Origin: Ascaphus truei
Taxonomy: Eukaryota > Chordata > Amphibia > Anura > Ascaphidae
Direction of reading: 5' to 3'
Assembly: GCA_036426205.1 (NCBI GenBank)
Contig: CM071568.1
Span: 223,126,966 to 223,190,965, forward strand
DNA length: 64,000 bases
The notes under the pieces were generated by a model. The model was not told the DNA's origin. It did no database searches and worked only from the letters and a program-made list of their open reading frames with translations. Made by a program: the position numbers and the translations under genes. Positions 41,677-52,595 of this stretch are shown in pieces (the stretch's first letter is position 1; each line of letters begins with the position of its first letter).

Positions 41677-42910
41677 TTGTCACACCAGCCTCATTATGTC
41701 TCTAACTCTATTCATATATCTCCATCTCTCCTGCCTTCATCACTTCTCTGTTCACATGAACTCCTTTCTTACCTGCATCCTCTGACACTACACAGCTATA
41801 TCCCCTGCATTAAAACACACCCCTACAAATCATCCTCACACATCCTCTTTCTATCCATGCTTCTCCTCCTTGCTTCTGGGGATATCTCTCCCAATCCTGG
41901 TCCCTGCCTTATTCCTACATGCGCTCATCCTCGCCTGCCAATTGCAACCTCTACTCCCTCTGGTGTCAACCCCTCCAACCTCATACCCATCCCCTGCCAC
42001 CCTCCCTACTCTCTCCCATTCTCCTGTGCCCTTTGGAATGCTCGCTCCCTTTCTAACAAGTTTCTCTCTGTACATGACATTTTTCTCTCTCACTCTCTGC
42101 TCCTATTTGCTATAACTGAGACCTGGCTCACTCAGTCTGACTCTGCTCTGGAAGCTGCCCTCTCCTATGGTGGCCTTTCCTTCTCCCACACTCCGCGCAC
42201 TGATGGCAGGGGTGGAGGCGTGGGGCTCCTGCTCTCCTCTCTCTGCCGTTACCGAACCCTTCTTATTCCCCCATCTCTTGCTTTTCCCTCCTTTGAGGCA
42301 CACACTGTCCAGATCTTCTCTCCTCTCCCTGTCCATGTGGCGGTCATCTATCGCCCACCTACCTCTACTCATCCCCCTTCTGCCTTTCTCTCTCACCTTG
42401 AATCCTGGCTCTCTTTCTTTCTCTCCTCAGGCTCCCCTGTTCTTCTTCTAGGGTACTTGAATTGCCACATTGATGATCCCTCTCTCCCTTGGGCTTCCCG
42501 CTTTCTTTCTCTAACCACTTCTTTTGGCCTTCAACAGTGGACTGCAGCCAGCATCCACAAGGATGGCCACTACTTAGACCTGGTTTTCACTAAAAACTTC
42601 TCTCTCTCCGATTTCTCCATTTCCCCTTTTCCTCTCTCTGACCATCACATCATCTCATTCTTTCTATCTCGCTTCTCAACTTCTCCACCTCCATCTACCA
42701 CCCGGTTCTGCAGAAACCTGCGCTCTATTCACTTACCTGATTTTGAGTCCACTTTACACTCCTCCCTCTCCTCTCTCAGCTCTGCTACAGACCCTGACAA
42801 CCTGGTCAGGAACTACAACTCTGCCTTGTCCTTCTCTCTTGATCTACATGCCCCGCTTTCTCTCTGCCGCCCTCGCCCTTCTAACCCTAGACCCTGGCTA
42901 AATTCCCACA
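41677..42910 (+). pseudogene. LINE B 2A-like leader and endonuclease domain
   Basis: A hydrophobic, signal-like stretch (HILFLSMLLLLASG) precedes GDISPNPGP (41,878-41,904), a 2A-type motif as reported in several APE LINE clades; the usual E is S. The AP endonuclease follows: CALWNARSLSNK, FAITETWLTQSD (E), RTDGRGGGVGLLL, VAVIYRPPTS, VLLLGYLNCHID (GDFN motif, D changed to Y), DGHYLDLVFTKN and LSDHHIISFFLS (catalytic D-H). The enzyme nicks target DNA to prime RT. The GDFN change would be expected to weaken or kill nicking. The 436-residue frame runs into the inserted element, which adds foreign codons after LNSH. Confidence 0.85.
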
Positions 42911-42956
42911 TGCTCCTGACGAAGCCGTCACTTAGAACGGCGAAACGCGTAGAGCG
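42911..42956 (+). ncRNA. Hammerhead ribozyme candidate (core intact)
   Basis: Stem I TGCTC (42,911-42,915) with GAGCG (42,952-42,956). Core CTGACGA (42,916-42,922). One extra A (42,923). Stem II GCCGT/ACGGC (42,924-42,928 and 42,937-42,941) with an 8-nt loop. Then GAAACGCGTA, where A-C-GC-G-U gives a two-pair stem III and cleavage would follow the A at 42,951. ACGCGU is palindromic, so two molecules could share a 6 bp stem III. The extra A before stem II departs from the consensus. Confidence 0.65.
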
Positions 42957-43438
42957 TGACCCTCAGCCTACGATCGAGGGAGATTGATTGCTGGGAATCC
43001 CGTGACGTCACTATCCTTTACCGGACGAAACACCGGAAGAGACGTATCTGCCCCCGGCAAGGATGCAGAACGGAGGCTTTCAGCGGCAGCGGCGGTGTGC
43101 TGTGACTCTGAGGTCGCTACTCAGTTACCCCCTTTACCTTCTATGCAGTATTTCCTTTTGGATCATGTAAGCCTCCAATTTGTACTTTTTCGGATAAATC
43201 GTTTATTACCATTTGCACCTTGGCTTTGTGTCTCTCTCTTTTGAGATTGTGATACGTCCTACCTGCTCCAGCCTGTGACCATCTTCCACTTTAGTTGGAT
43301 AACTGCATATTTATTTCCAGTATATTGTGAGTGTTCACTTGGGAGCTTTCTACACATTTTGTTTTGTTTAGACAATATTGCACTATGTAGTCTTTATTCT
43401 TTTTAAGGTTCATCATCGCTCCCCTGGTTCTTATATGC
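42911..43438 (+). mobile_element. 528 bp ribozyme-headed insertion with 13 bp TSD
   Basis: The 13-mer ctaaattcccaca is at 42,898-42,910 and 43,439-43,451, in the LINE codons for LNSH; removing the insert rejoins the LINE frame. The insert begins at once with a hammerhead-type hairpin (42,911-42,956) with a complete CUGACGA and GAAA core. The rest is non-coding. A second GGACGAAACACCGG word occurs at 43,022. It has no RT of its own. It is probably a PLE 3' end truncated at the ribozyme, or a small non-autonomous element moved by a PLE. Confidence 0.85.
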
Positions 43439-45087
43439 CTAAATTCCCACACGTGCATGCTGCATTCCTCCAGTCGTTCCTCTGAACGCCTCTGGAGGAA
43501 ATCTCATACTCTCGCAGACTTCCTTCACTACAAATTTATGCTATCCTGTTTCAACTCTGCCCTCTCGCAAGCTAAACAAGCCTACTTTTCTTCACTAATC
43601 AACATGCACAAGTCTAACCCACGCCGACTGTTCTCTATCTTTGGTACTCTACTCGAACCACCCTCAGCTGCCTCTCCTTCCTCCATCTCCGCTCAGGACT
43701 TTGCTGACTATTTTAAGGAAAATATGGAATCCATACATCAGAACATCCCCTCTGTTTCTTCCTCCCATCCTACACCTCTTCCTAACTCTCCTCCTGCCTT
43801 CCTTGACTCTTTTTCCACTGTCTCAGAGGAGGATGTGTCACTGTTGATCGCCTCTTCTCCCTCTACCACTTGCCCTCTTGGCCCCATTCCCTCCCATCTC
43901 CTAAAACCTCTTGCTCCTACTATAATCCCTACGCTCACACACATTTTTAACTCCTCCTTCTGCTCTGGAACCTTTCCATCCTCCTTCAAACATGCAACAG
44001 TCATACCATTACTCAAAAACAGCAAGCTTGACCCTTCCTGTCTTTCTAACTATCGACCTGTCTCCCTCCTGCCTTTTGCCTCTAAACTCCTTGAACCTCT
44101 TGTATTCTCTCACTTGCTCTATTTTCTCAACACCTATTCTCTCCTAGACCCTCTACAATCTGGCTTCTGCACTGCTCACTCCATGGAAACAGCCCTCACT
44201 AAAATAACTGACGACCTCCATGCTGCCAAAGACAGAGCTCATATTACTCGACCTCTCTGCAGCATTTGACACCATGGACCACCCTCTTCTCCTTCACATT
44301 CTCCATACTCTTGGTATTCGGCACAAAGCTCTATCCTGGATCTCATCCTACCTCTCCCATCGTACTTTCAGTGTCTCTTCTGCTAACACCTCCTCCTCTA
44401 TTGATCTCTCTGTGGGGGTACCCCAGGGCTCTGTCCTGGGACCTCTTCTCTTTTCTCTGTACACACTCTCTCTAGGTGACCTAATAACATCTTTTGGGTT
44501 TAATTATCACCTCTATGCTGACAACACACAAATATACTTTTCAACACCCGACCTTAGAACCTGTAGAATCTGTACAAACCAAAGTTTCTGAATGTCTCTC
44601 TGCTATATCATCCTGGATGGCCCTCCGCCCCCTTAAACTCAACATGGCTAAAACAGAGCTCCTCAAACTTCCTCCCAAACCTGGACCTACTACCTCCTTC
44701 CACATTACTGTTGGAACTACGATCATTCACCCAGTAGCCCAAGCACGCTGCCTAGGGGTCACACTCGACTCCTCTCTCACATTTGCTCCTCACATTCAAA
44801 ACATTTCTAAAACTTGTCGCTTTTTCCTCCGCAATATAACAAAGATACGCCCATTCCTCTGTTGCTCGAGTGCTAAAACTCTGACTCAGGCCCTCATTCT
44901 CTTCCGTCTTGATTACTGTAACCTCCTGCTGTCCGGCCTTCCTACCTCTCACCTGTCTTCCCTACAATCTATCCTAAACGCTGCTGCCAGAATCACTATA
45001 CTCTTTCCTAGATCTGTCTCAGCATCTCCCCTCATGAAATCCCTCTCCTGGCTTCCGATCAAATCCCGCATCTCACACTCGCTTTAA
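43439..45087 (+). pseudogene. LINE B reverse transcriptase
   Basis: The 43,457-44,269 frame has FNSALSQAKQAYFSSLI, CPLGPIPSHLLK, FPSSFKHATVIPLLKN, LSNYRPVSLLPFASKLLE and LQSGFCTAHSMETAL. After a one-base shift near 44,225 it reads [37 protein letters not shown] and [14 protein letters not shown]; the catalytic YADD is YADN. The C-terminal part (44,494-45,087) has SSWMALRPLKLNMAKTELL, CLGVTLDSSLTFAPHIQNIS, FRLDYCNLLLSGLPTSHL and LQSILNAAARITILF, typical of L2/CR1-type RTs. Further coding remnants reach about 45,320 (LSTFKTHLETHL). The D-to-N change abolishes RT activity. Confidence 0.88.
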
Positions 45088-45639
45088 ACTCTTCTGCCCC
45101 TCCTTACATCTCAGCCCTAATTTCTCGTAATGCACCATCCAGACTCTTGCATTCTTCTCAAGGATGTCTTCTTTCTACCCCCTTTGTATCTAAAGCCCTC
45201 TCCCGCCTTAAACCTTTTTCGCCGACTGCCCCACACCTCTGGAATGCCCTTCCCCTCAGTACCCGACTAGCACCCTCTCTATCCACCTTTAAGACCCACC
45301 TTGAGACACACTTGCTTTAAGAAGCATATGAATAGCACTGTGGATATTCTGAACACATGATACATAAAGCTTGGCCCCTTGCAGACGCATTTACCAGAAC
45401 TCCCTCATACTGCCTCTGTACGTTCTCGCTACATACCAATTAGACTGTAAGCTCCTCGGAGCAGGGACTCCTCTTCCTTAATGTTACTTTTATGTCTGAA
45501 GCACGTATTCCCAAGATCTGTTATTTATATTATCTGTTATTTATTTGATTACCACGTGTATTACTACTGTGAAGTGCTATGTACATTAATGGCGCTATAT
45601 AAATAAAGACATACAATACATACAAATACAATACACAGG

Positions 45640-46580
45640 ATTGTCTCTTCTAGCTGATAATGTAGGCACACACTGACCCGGTTATCCTAATACACTGTAA
45701 GTCTTGTGATAATATTGGTTAGCTGTTACTGTTATCTGGACCTACAAGTGCAAGTTTCCGAACTTCTCACACCCTTACCTCCCCAATTTTACTAATTGTT
45801 AAGTAACCTTCTCTTTATCCCCCTTTATTTTAACACAGTTAATAAAAGTTAGGTTTTAATTCTGTGACCAATTCCACATGACTTATGACTAGTATTGAGT
45901 GCATCAAATAGGGGCTTATTTTCTTTCTTTTGTGTATTACTCCTTTTTCCCTTGGTGCACCTTACTAGTCTCTATACACTCCCAGGTTGCAGCAAACACC
46001 CTATCTGTTTTGTTTGATTCTTAAACCAGTACTCCGTTCAGTTTAAGCTCCAGCCATCCATGGTTGCTTCTCATCATCTATTAAGACCATTCTCCCTCCA
46101 AAGCAGAGGTAAATGAGAATTTTCACAGGTAGTGTTAGGACCTGCATACTGGTCATGCTGTGAAGTAGCTGCAGGCTTGTAACGTTTTGGCCAAAGGGTT
46201 TAACTAAATGGCCCTTACTCTTGAGAATACAAACATTGAAGTATTTAACTATGTATTTTGTCACATTGGATGTAGCATTGGGTTTTCTTTTCTTTAACAC
46301 GAAGAATAGGGCCATCTTTTTGGACAAACAAGTTCACCGATTCCCATTGACCACAAAAACCTGGAAAACATCGAAGGATCTAGGAGACATGGGGAACGCT
46401 AGCCCAGATGGGCTTTGTACGTCACTCGGTTCAATTCAATAATCTCCTTTCGTCCAGGCTCAAAGAATACTAAGGCTGACAATATTAATGCAGACAATTC
46501 TCTACTGAAGAGACCTTATAGATCAATAAAGGCCCCATCGTTCCCCCTGCCTACATCATGTCCTGTCTTTCATCTCCCTT
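45640..46580. other. Unassigned non-coding stretch
   Basis: AT-rich, no supported frame. TTGTAACGTTTTGGCC at about 46,180 recalls the ends of ribozyme-like hairpins but has no partner stem. Confidence 0.55.
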
Positions 46581-46587
46581 GCTTCTC

Positions 46588-46771
46588 CATTTTGGCTTTG
46601 TTTTTGTTAAATAAATCATGACACGGTGCAATATGTCATGTGTTGCTGTACATCTGAGGTTGTATTTACCTAATTTTAAGACCTGCTAAGGAACAGATGA
46701 TTGTTATTATGTCCTGATATGTAAAACCATAGAATTCAAAGAGGGTGTACTTTCTTTTTCACACAACTGTA
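46588..46771 (-). mobile_element. Isolated TIR of Tc1 family 2
   Basis: CCATTTTGGCTTTGTTTTTG ... TGTACTTTCTTTTTCAC, then ACAACTGTA, matches 40,718-40,900 with few differences, including the terminal TA. No transposase or opposite TIR nearby, so it is a deletion remnant. Confidence 0.85.
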
Positions 46772-46784
46772 CATGCCAATGCTC

Positions 46785-47110
46785 AGTCTTTCATATCCAT
46801 TCAGTGTGGTCGGGGTCCAGGCAGGCTACTCATGGACATGCAGATAGAATAAGGTAGGGTGTCAGTAACGTTTGTATTACAAAAAATTTTTTATTCACAC
46901 CTGTCTAAAAGGCTCACTATACAAAGACATGTTTAACATCAGACATTAACTGTTGACAAATCATAACGGTACTGTGTGCTTCTTTACCTAGTAGCTTTCA
47001 CTCCTACACTGGAGGGTGCTCAGGCGTGTTTCCCTTGATATAGGTTAGATTGGCAATCTTCTGCATACATAAATAGGGCCCCATCTCAAGTGGGCCCCTG
47101 TGGGAATACA
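46785..47110 (-). repeat. Interspersed repeat, second copy of the 27 kb family
   Basis: The minus strand carries, in order, GATTGCCAATCTAACC, CACCCTCCAGTGTAGGAGTG, AAGAAGCACACAGTACC, GTTAATGTCTGA, ATTCTATCTGCATGTCCA and CCTGCCTGGACCCCG, matching 26,900-27,220. Confidence 0.5.
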
Positions 47111-47550
47111 TTCTGCTTTCTGGGATCAGTATCCCTTTACTGTGTACTGCATACTTCGTCCATGCATATTGGATCGGGAGTTTACTAAGGACATGCTGGT
47201 GTGGAGAGGAGAGAGCGCACGCCCCATAGTGTAAAACCGTACATTTAATGATGGGAAATGGGGGAGGGGGAAGAATATAACTCACAAGGGTACAAGAATT
47301 AAAAGCGTTTTGTGAAATATCACCACCATCCGGTATCTGCAGTAGGATCAAGAGTCCATCGGTCTCACTGAGATGAAGGGGCAGTGATCCGTCAGGATTT
47401 CCAACGTGCCTTGGATATTACACAGCAAACGTCCCAGGAGTCCCAGAAAATGTCTCCTAAGCTGGATAGCCATTTTACTGTTTCGCGCACGAACCGGCCT
47501 GTTCTTGCGCATGCGTGATGACGTAGTGTCCGTGCGTGATGCGTGATGAC

Positions 47551-47596
47551 TCTCCCTGACACGTTTCGTCGCACACGGGTGACTTTTTCAAAGGGT
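47551..47596 (-). ncRNA. Degenerate hammerhead-like hairpin
   Basis: On the minus strand CCTTTGAAAAAGTCACCCG, then TGTGCGACGAAACGTGTCAG: stem II GTC/GAC, GAAACGTGT, core CTTTGAA. The upstream 350 bp (plus 47,190-47,550) with CGCATGCG words look like a PLE 3' region on this strand, without coding. Confidence 0.45.
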
Positions 47597-48432
47597 ACTG
47601 AGGAAGGGATGCAGGACTATGCATATATACCCTCATGGTGTCCTAGCAACCCCTAAATCCAGCTGAATGTAAGTAAGCTGATGGGTGCAAACTCAATGTA
47701 CTAATAAATACCGCAATAATGATTATCAGAACTATAAAGAGAAAACAAGGAGGCTAATACTAAACAGTGTGACTATGATCAATTAACTAAGGGAAAAATT
47801 GTGATTAAGCTCATAGAAAATGCCGATTGAAAGATATAAAAAATAAAAAACACAAAAAATATACTTAAAAAATAAAATCATGCTAATAAAAACATACTTA
47901 AAAATAAGTACATAATGTCTAATGACACATAAGAACATATCAATCTGTAATTTCAAAACGAATAAACACCAACTCAAAAACTAATGATAAATATTAAATA
48001 ACCTGTGATTATAAATAACCAAAACAATATGAATAATATACAAAACTATGAAATATATAATATGATAATGGGGATAAGGGAAAATAAAATGAATTGGAAG
48101 GGGATATAGCTAACCTGACACCATATCATACAACAGTATAATATGTATTGTTATTGTTTTGGTTATATTCATAGGTTATTTAATATTTATAATATATATC
48201 TCTCTCGTCTCTATCTCTTCCTCTCTATCTATATCTCTTTCACTACCACTCAAAAACTTACTATATAACCCCACCAATCCATGACTCTCGGGCACACCTG
48301 TAGTGATATAATGACCTGGTGCTTATGTCATAAAAAATAATAAAGCATACATTACCAGCAAAGGTAAGGAGACAACAGCACTCAGAAGGTATAAGCAGCT
48401 ATAAACTGTATTAAAGAAACTTGCACATATAA

Positions 48433-48472
48433 CCAACGTTTCGTTCCGCTGAACAGGACCTTCCTCAGGGGG
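48433..48472 (-). ncRNA. Hammerhead-like hairpin, core largely intact
   Basis: On the minus strand CTGAGGA (fits CUGANGA), one extra A, GGTCC, an 8-nt loop, GGAAC, GAAACGTTGG. Stem II has one mismatch (G-A). ACGT is a 4-nt palindromic stem III and U would be the cleavage base. Stem I is weak (CC/GG). Confidence 0.5.
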
Positions 48473-48499
48473 GTGCTGTTGTCTTCTTACCTTTGCTGG

Positions 48500-49130
48500 T
48501 AATGTATGTATATATATATACAGTATACACATTGTCAGTGTTTGACAAATCACCCAAAAATCTACTCGTCCAACCAAAAAATCTACTCGCCACCTAGTCC
48601 CGACCACAACCCTGCCCCTAGTCCTGCCCCCAATCCTAGTCCCGCCACCAACCCCGCTTTAAAATAAAATATATAAATAAAATACATTTAATAAAGTCCT
48701 AGTCAGAACAACATTCGTTTTTGACATACATGTATTTATTGTATTACATTATACTACAATTAGTCCTTGTTACGTGTGTGGGTGTATGTAAATGTCGATC
48801 TAGAAATTAAAGCCAGGTGTAAATGACTAGTTTCCTGAACCCCTTAACCAGTGTCTGGACGTCCCCACTTCACAATATCTATAGCAGCAATCCCGCCCTG
48901 GATCTTACCTGATCCGCAGTCCCTCAATGTCCAGGTACCCTCATTCCCGCAATGTTATACATTGGAGGGGAGGTGTTCCCTACATGTCTTCTGGGTTAGG
49001 GGGGGTTCCGATGTTTTCCGTGTGAAGCTTGAATCAGATCTTGAAGAAAGCAGTATAGGTTATTTCGGTGTAGGTATAGGGCAGTTAAGATATATAGGGT
49101 AAATAAGAGATCCAGAAACAGAGTGTGAGA
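48500..49130. other. Unassigned non-coding stretch
   Basis: Contains short tandem words (CTAGTCCCGCC, CCTGCCCC near 48,600-48,660) and no supported frame. Confidence 0.5.
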
Positions 49131-49189
49131 CTAACACAGAGAGAGGCTGAGAGAGAGGGGGGTGCGCTAGAAGGTTAGATAGAGTGTGT

Positions 49190-49790
49190 AGCTAGCGATC
49201 TCGGGGTTTCGAGATAGAGAGAGATAGAGAGATCGAGCGTGATTATATCTAGCTTGTTGTTCGCGCTCTCGCTGGCGTGTGTTATCGCATAGCGCGCGCT
49301 CCGCTTGGGGTGAAGGCGATAGATTCGGTGTCATGCTTGTTTGCTCGCTGCCGCGTTGACGCGCGTGGTCTCGGCGTGTGTCGCTCTCGCGTTTTTGCTC
49401 TCCCGCGTGCTTCGCTACAGCTCTGTTTCGCTCGTCTCTTCGTGACTCTCCTCCTCTGTTTCTCTCTCTTCGCGTGTTTCTCTCTCGTATGCTCGGTCGT
49501 CGGTCCGCGCAATCGGGTGCTCTCTTTCTCGCGTCCTACGTTTGTCGTCGGTTGCTCTCTGGTGTAGATGCCCCTGGCGCGCTCGGTCGTGATCTTGGCT
49601 CTGTAACAGACGTTTTGTCGCCAGCGTTGTCGCGCTCGCGCCGCGGTTGCTCCGCGCGCGGGTCCGCGGCGCGGCATGCGCGCGGTTGCGCGCGCTGGGT
49701 GTGCCGGCCCCCTGCGACGCTTGCCGCGCGCCAGTCGAGAGAGGGGCGAGAGACAGAGGGCAAGAGACACGAAGCGTGATGTGGGTGGTG
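49190..49790. promoter_or_regulatory. CpG island, no gene identified
   Basis: CpG is very dense here (many CGCG, GCGCG and TCGC words), while the rest of the window is CpG-poor. It is preceded by a GAGA-rich stretch (49,130-49,230). Such islands usually mark an active promoter or recently inserted unmethylated DNA. No open frame across it has recognisable protein features; the arginine-rich ones follow from the composition. Confidence 0.55.
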
Positions 49791-49919
49791 GCCGGGGTGA
49801 GTTGGTGGAGTGACGTGGGTGAATTGGGTGGCGGTACGGGTATTGGGTATGGTGACAGGGTATTTGGGTGGGGTGACAGGGTTATTGGTGGGGTGATGGG
49901 GTATTGTGGCCACTTTCTG

Positions 49920-50940
49920 GTAACACACACACACACTCTCCCATGCACACACAAGCACACACCCACACCCAAACCACACACCACACACACAACACACACA
50001 GCACCACACACACAGGCACTCTACATGCGGCACACACACACACAAGACGCAGCCCCCACCAACAGCCCCCGCTACATCACAGCTCTCCTCCCATCTATCA
50101 CACCCACACCCTCATTCCTACCCCTATCCCACCAGACAGTCCACACATTCCTCCGATATCCCCCACCCCACCATCACCCACTCCAATTCAACCCGCCCCC
50201 ACTCAGTCCCGCTGCAAACCGGACCCCAGGGTGGTGCCAGACACCCCCTCTCACCATTATCCCCACGGTACCGCAAAGCCACTCTCTGGCAGAGACAAGA
50301 ACGTCGACCAGTTGGTGCCCAACACGTTCCACCGCCTGACAATCAAAATATTGCTTGCCCTTTCACCAATGTCCGAGCGGGCGAGAACAGGAGGGAACCC
50401 CGCTTGGTTGGGTCACAGCCAGCCCCTCTACATCAGTCCCCATTCACGAAGATCGAAGCCGACGATACACTCCCCCGGGTTCCCCCTTCCCACAAACCAG
50501 CAAAGCGTCATCTCGTCCCATATCACTCCCCCCCCCCCCCCCATCCCGACAAAACAGCCCCCCGCCTCTCCCCACCGCAGGGATTGGCACGGAAGCCCCA
50601 AAAGACACACACGCAAGTCGCCCAAAACCCCCCACCGGGAAGAACAGCAGCCCCAAGTCCACCACTGTAGACGACCAAAACACCACCTAATGCGGGGGCC
50701 GAGCCGAACCACCCACCCACTCGCCCGCCACCGTACACCCCCCTAAACGTGACCGGCCACCCAGGGGGGCACCCCACACACACAAAACCTTCACACACAG
50801 CACTCTCTGCTCTCTCCATATTCACATCACAATCGTAGTGTCCAGCACGACTGGTGATCCCTGATCCTGTCCCCCATAGCCCTCCCTTCACCACACACAT
50901 AACCCCACACCCCACTGCGCATACCATTTTTCCTCCGATT
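49920..50940. repeat. C-rich / CA-rich low-complexity tract
   Basis: ACACAC and CCCCCAC arrays with a C14-type run near 50,530. Several proline/threonine-rich frames overlap here on the plus strand, up to 280 codons, but they have no domain, shift with the repeat composition, and lack start or codon evidence. I treat them as artefacts. Confidence 0.75.
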
Positions 50941-51044
50941 AAAGTATGTCCATCTTTACTCTATCACACCACCAAAAATTTCCCATCTCTCCACCCCCAC
51001 ACCACTCTCTCCACCCTGCTCTTATGCATCCACATACTCTGGGT

Positions 51045-51425
51045 GTAACGGAGGTTAAGGGGGTGAACCACCCCTCTACCATCCATCCCACTGCTCCAGC
51101 GCACTTGTCGTGGTCCGTTAGATTATGGGGGAACACCCTCCGCCCCATGCGGGTATTCGTCGGGAAGTGATGCAGGTAAGGCCGGGTGATAGAAAAGGGG
51201 AATCACCCCACTACCATCACCCTTCACCGATGCCGACCTCGGCTAAGGGGAATTGCATTGGGGTGGACGGGGAGAAGGGGGAACACACCCATATCATCAC
51301 CCAACCCCGGCGTTGGTATGTCCGGGGCAATCTGCACGGTAATGCCTGGTGAAGAAGGGGGGGAAACACCCCCATACCATCACCATCACCCACCGCCCGC
51401 GCGTGTAATGTGGGGGAAGCGAGAG
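51045..51425 (+). repeat. Minisatellite, about 80 bp degenerate units
   Basis: Four or five units share the pattern GGGGGAA-CACCCC--TACCATCACC, then a variable half with CGG words and GGTAATG or GGGCAAT. The units are diverged but keep order, so this is an old tandem array next to the CpG island. Confidence 0.7.
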
Positions 51426-51429
51426 AACA

Positions 51430-52500
51430 ACCTGGTCTTGCAGGAAGAGAGAGGGGCCGCATGATGGAGGATTGGAGAGTTACATTACTCTCTACTATCT
51501 CCGTCCAGGAAAAATGGCCGCTCTGTTGGGTGGTGTCGGGCTCATTATGAGCTCTAGTATGCCTGGCCACACGCGCCGCACCAAAGCACTGGGTGGCGGC
51601 TTCTCAACTCAGACAAGAGAAGTCAGCTGTCAAGTGTAGGGAGTTTTTTTTTTTTTTCAGGGCAGTGCGAGCATGGAAAATTCAGCACGAGCAGGGAAAT
51701 TTAAAATAAAACATGTGTTGCTGCTTGGGCAAATATTACTCCCCGGAGGTTAATCCACTCGCGCCCGGTGCATGTAAATGTATAGGATTGTCGAATACTG
51801 CACATTGTGAGCCCACAGACCCGTTGCCGTCTCTTTTGCGTCCAATGTAAGGCGAAACCACTGTAATTCTCTATATGGGGTTTAATTTACAGGGATTAAT
51901 CATAACACCAAAAGGCCCTCTGTCCCTTAAGGAGCCAAACAAATCCTAAAATAAAATACCTATTCCCTTTATGAAAGCTAGCTACAACAGCAGCTGTTCG
52001 CCCTCACTACTTGGATGGCTGCTAAGCTGGTTCCCACACCCAAAAGATGCCCTGGCATAAGCAACCATATACACAGTCTCTGTACACAACAATAAGTGTT
52101 TTTCCTTATCTTTTGGAGCAGACGTCCCTGCTTCACCGCCTTGCGTCCTTCCTTCCTTGGGGAACTCGCCCTATGTTGAGCTCATAGAAACTCTCCTCTG
52201 TATGTCCACTGTCAGGACAGGACAATCCCCGCTTCACAACGGTTTGCCGTCCTCTTTTAGCTGGGGAGCACTCTCCTACTCCTTCTCTGGGACAGCAAGT
52301 CACTCTCAGTACTGTTCACGACACTCCCACACGACCAGCCCTATGTAGTCACTTCTGACTATTAAAACCTACATGAGCAATTAGGAGTTCAGCCTTGTCA
52401 ATTAAGCAACAGCTGCTGTGGCAACTCTAGGGGAGAGATTAACTCTCTGTGAGCTGGAATGTCCCTTAGCTGACGCCTAGCCAGCACCTAGAGGCCAGTG
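51430..52500. other. Unassigned stretch
   Basis: No recognisable gene or repeat pair. A (T)n lies near 51,644. Confidence 0.55.
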
Positions 52501-52590
52501 AGTGGTCTCACCATATATATATATCTATATCTATATATATTATATATATTCATATACTATCTATAAATCATATATCTAGAGAGAGAGAGA
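52500..52590. repeat. (ATATCT)n and (GA)n simple repeat
   Basis: TATATATATCTATATCT array followed by GAGAGAGAGA, directly left of the large inverted repeat. Confidence 0.85.
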
Positions 52591-52595
52591 AAGAA

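Larger units (their letters stand above)
41650..45625 (+). mobile_element. L2/CR1-group LINE B, near full length
   Basis: Single long ORF with 2A-like N-terminal motif, AP-type endonuclease and RT, followed by a 3' UTR ending TGGCGCTATATAAATAAAG and a degenerate (ACATACAATA) tail. Codon reading is open for long stretches, so it is fairly young, but two catalytic residues are changed and a 528 bp element is inserted at 42,911. The gene order matches L2/CR1-group LINEs of fish and amphibians. Confidence 0.85.

Noticed and set aside
46415..46621. Short frame with 'FRPGSKNTKADN' resembling the end of Gypsy RNase H
   Set aside because: A 12-residue similarity only, without neighbouring RT or integrase; may be a tiny remnant but not supportable.
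49282..50746. Arginine-rich and proline-rich frames up to 280 codons
   Set aside because: Composition of the CpG island and C-rich tract; no start context, domain or frame consistency.
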